This document shows, one piece after another, positions 63,936-64,000 of a stretch of DNA of 64,000 nucleotides; the first letter of the stretch is position 1, and each line of letters starts with the position of its first letter. The position numbers and the translations under genes are program-made. This DNA comes from an uncultured Acidobacteriaceae bacterium (GTDB lineage Bacteria; Acidobacteriota; Terriglobia; Terriglobales; Acidobacteriaceae), in assembly GCA_937879855.1 (NCBI GenBank), contig CALFMO010000069.1, positions 124,001 through 188,000 on the forward strand, given 5' to 3'. The notes beneath the pieces are model-generated. The model saw only the letters and a list, made by a program, of their open reading frames with translations. It did not search any database and was not told where the DNA came from.

Positions 63936-64000
63936 TTCAACGCTCCCTCTTCGACCGTCATCGAGGCCGACTTCGGATGAATCATCTGATGATAGATCTT

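Overview
The window looks like a chromosomal segment of a soil-type Acidobacteriota (Terriglobia-like) genome. The reasons are a VWA protein of the acidobacterial 'VWFA-related' type, an ECF sigma/anti-sigma/TPR-CHAT operon, a POTRA-rich BamA-like protein next to TamB, paired DUF3147-like genes, and cell-surface genes of Gram-negative type (PagL-like lipid A deacylase, Wza/Wzi, BamA/TamB). This assignment is inferred from gene content; there is no rRNA in the window.

Layout. 1-2877: the N-terminal part of an efflux adaptor (cut by the window edge) and an S9 peptidase, both minus strand. 2878-8089: a leader with a strong terminator hairpin, then a plus-strand operon with ECF sigma factor, membrane anti-sigma factor, an unknown protein and a TPR-CHAT (caspase-like) protein. 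8321-9601: a PagL-like lipid A deacylase and a small Ig-like lipoprotein.

9627-43024: a large exopolysaccharide/capsule locus of the Wzx/Wzy type. It has an initiating sugar-phosphate transferase, a PAP2-Wzi fusion, a Wzy-like polymerase, a Wzz-like chain-length protein, a Wzx-like flippase, a long Wza-like export protein, at least six glycosyltransferases, three methyltransferases, a hexapeptide acetyltransferase and, at the end, a Tat-exported GH28-like beta-helix lipoprotein. Its centre is a nucleotide-sugar block: ddhA and ddhB on plus, and ddhC, a thiamine-diphosphate enzyme, a HAD phosphatase, a NeuB-like synthase and an SDR on minus. The first three make CDP-4-keto-3,6-dideoxyglucose precursors. 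The TPP enzyme beside them suggests a two-carbon-branched sugar (yersiniose-like), and the NeuB-like enzyme suggests a further, possibly undescribed, product.

43184-48058: an accessory island. A tightly coupled five-gene minus operon (Rad52-like protein, small unknown protein, PD-(D/E)XK nuclease with Cys cluster, unknown protein, HNH nuclease) lies downstream of a perfect 18-bp palindrome. Small plus-strand genes diverge from it. This is the best candidate for an undescribed system in the window.

48448-64000: core-like genes. DUF3147 pair, inorganic pyrophosphatase, two small proteins, a Gfo/Idh/MocA oxidoreductase, VWA protein, BamA-like protein with about seven POTRA units, TamB-like protein, YihY/BrkB membrane protein and a glycogen-debranching-type glucosidase running to the window edge. 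No tRNA, rRNA, CRISPR array, integrase or insertion sequence was recognised.
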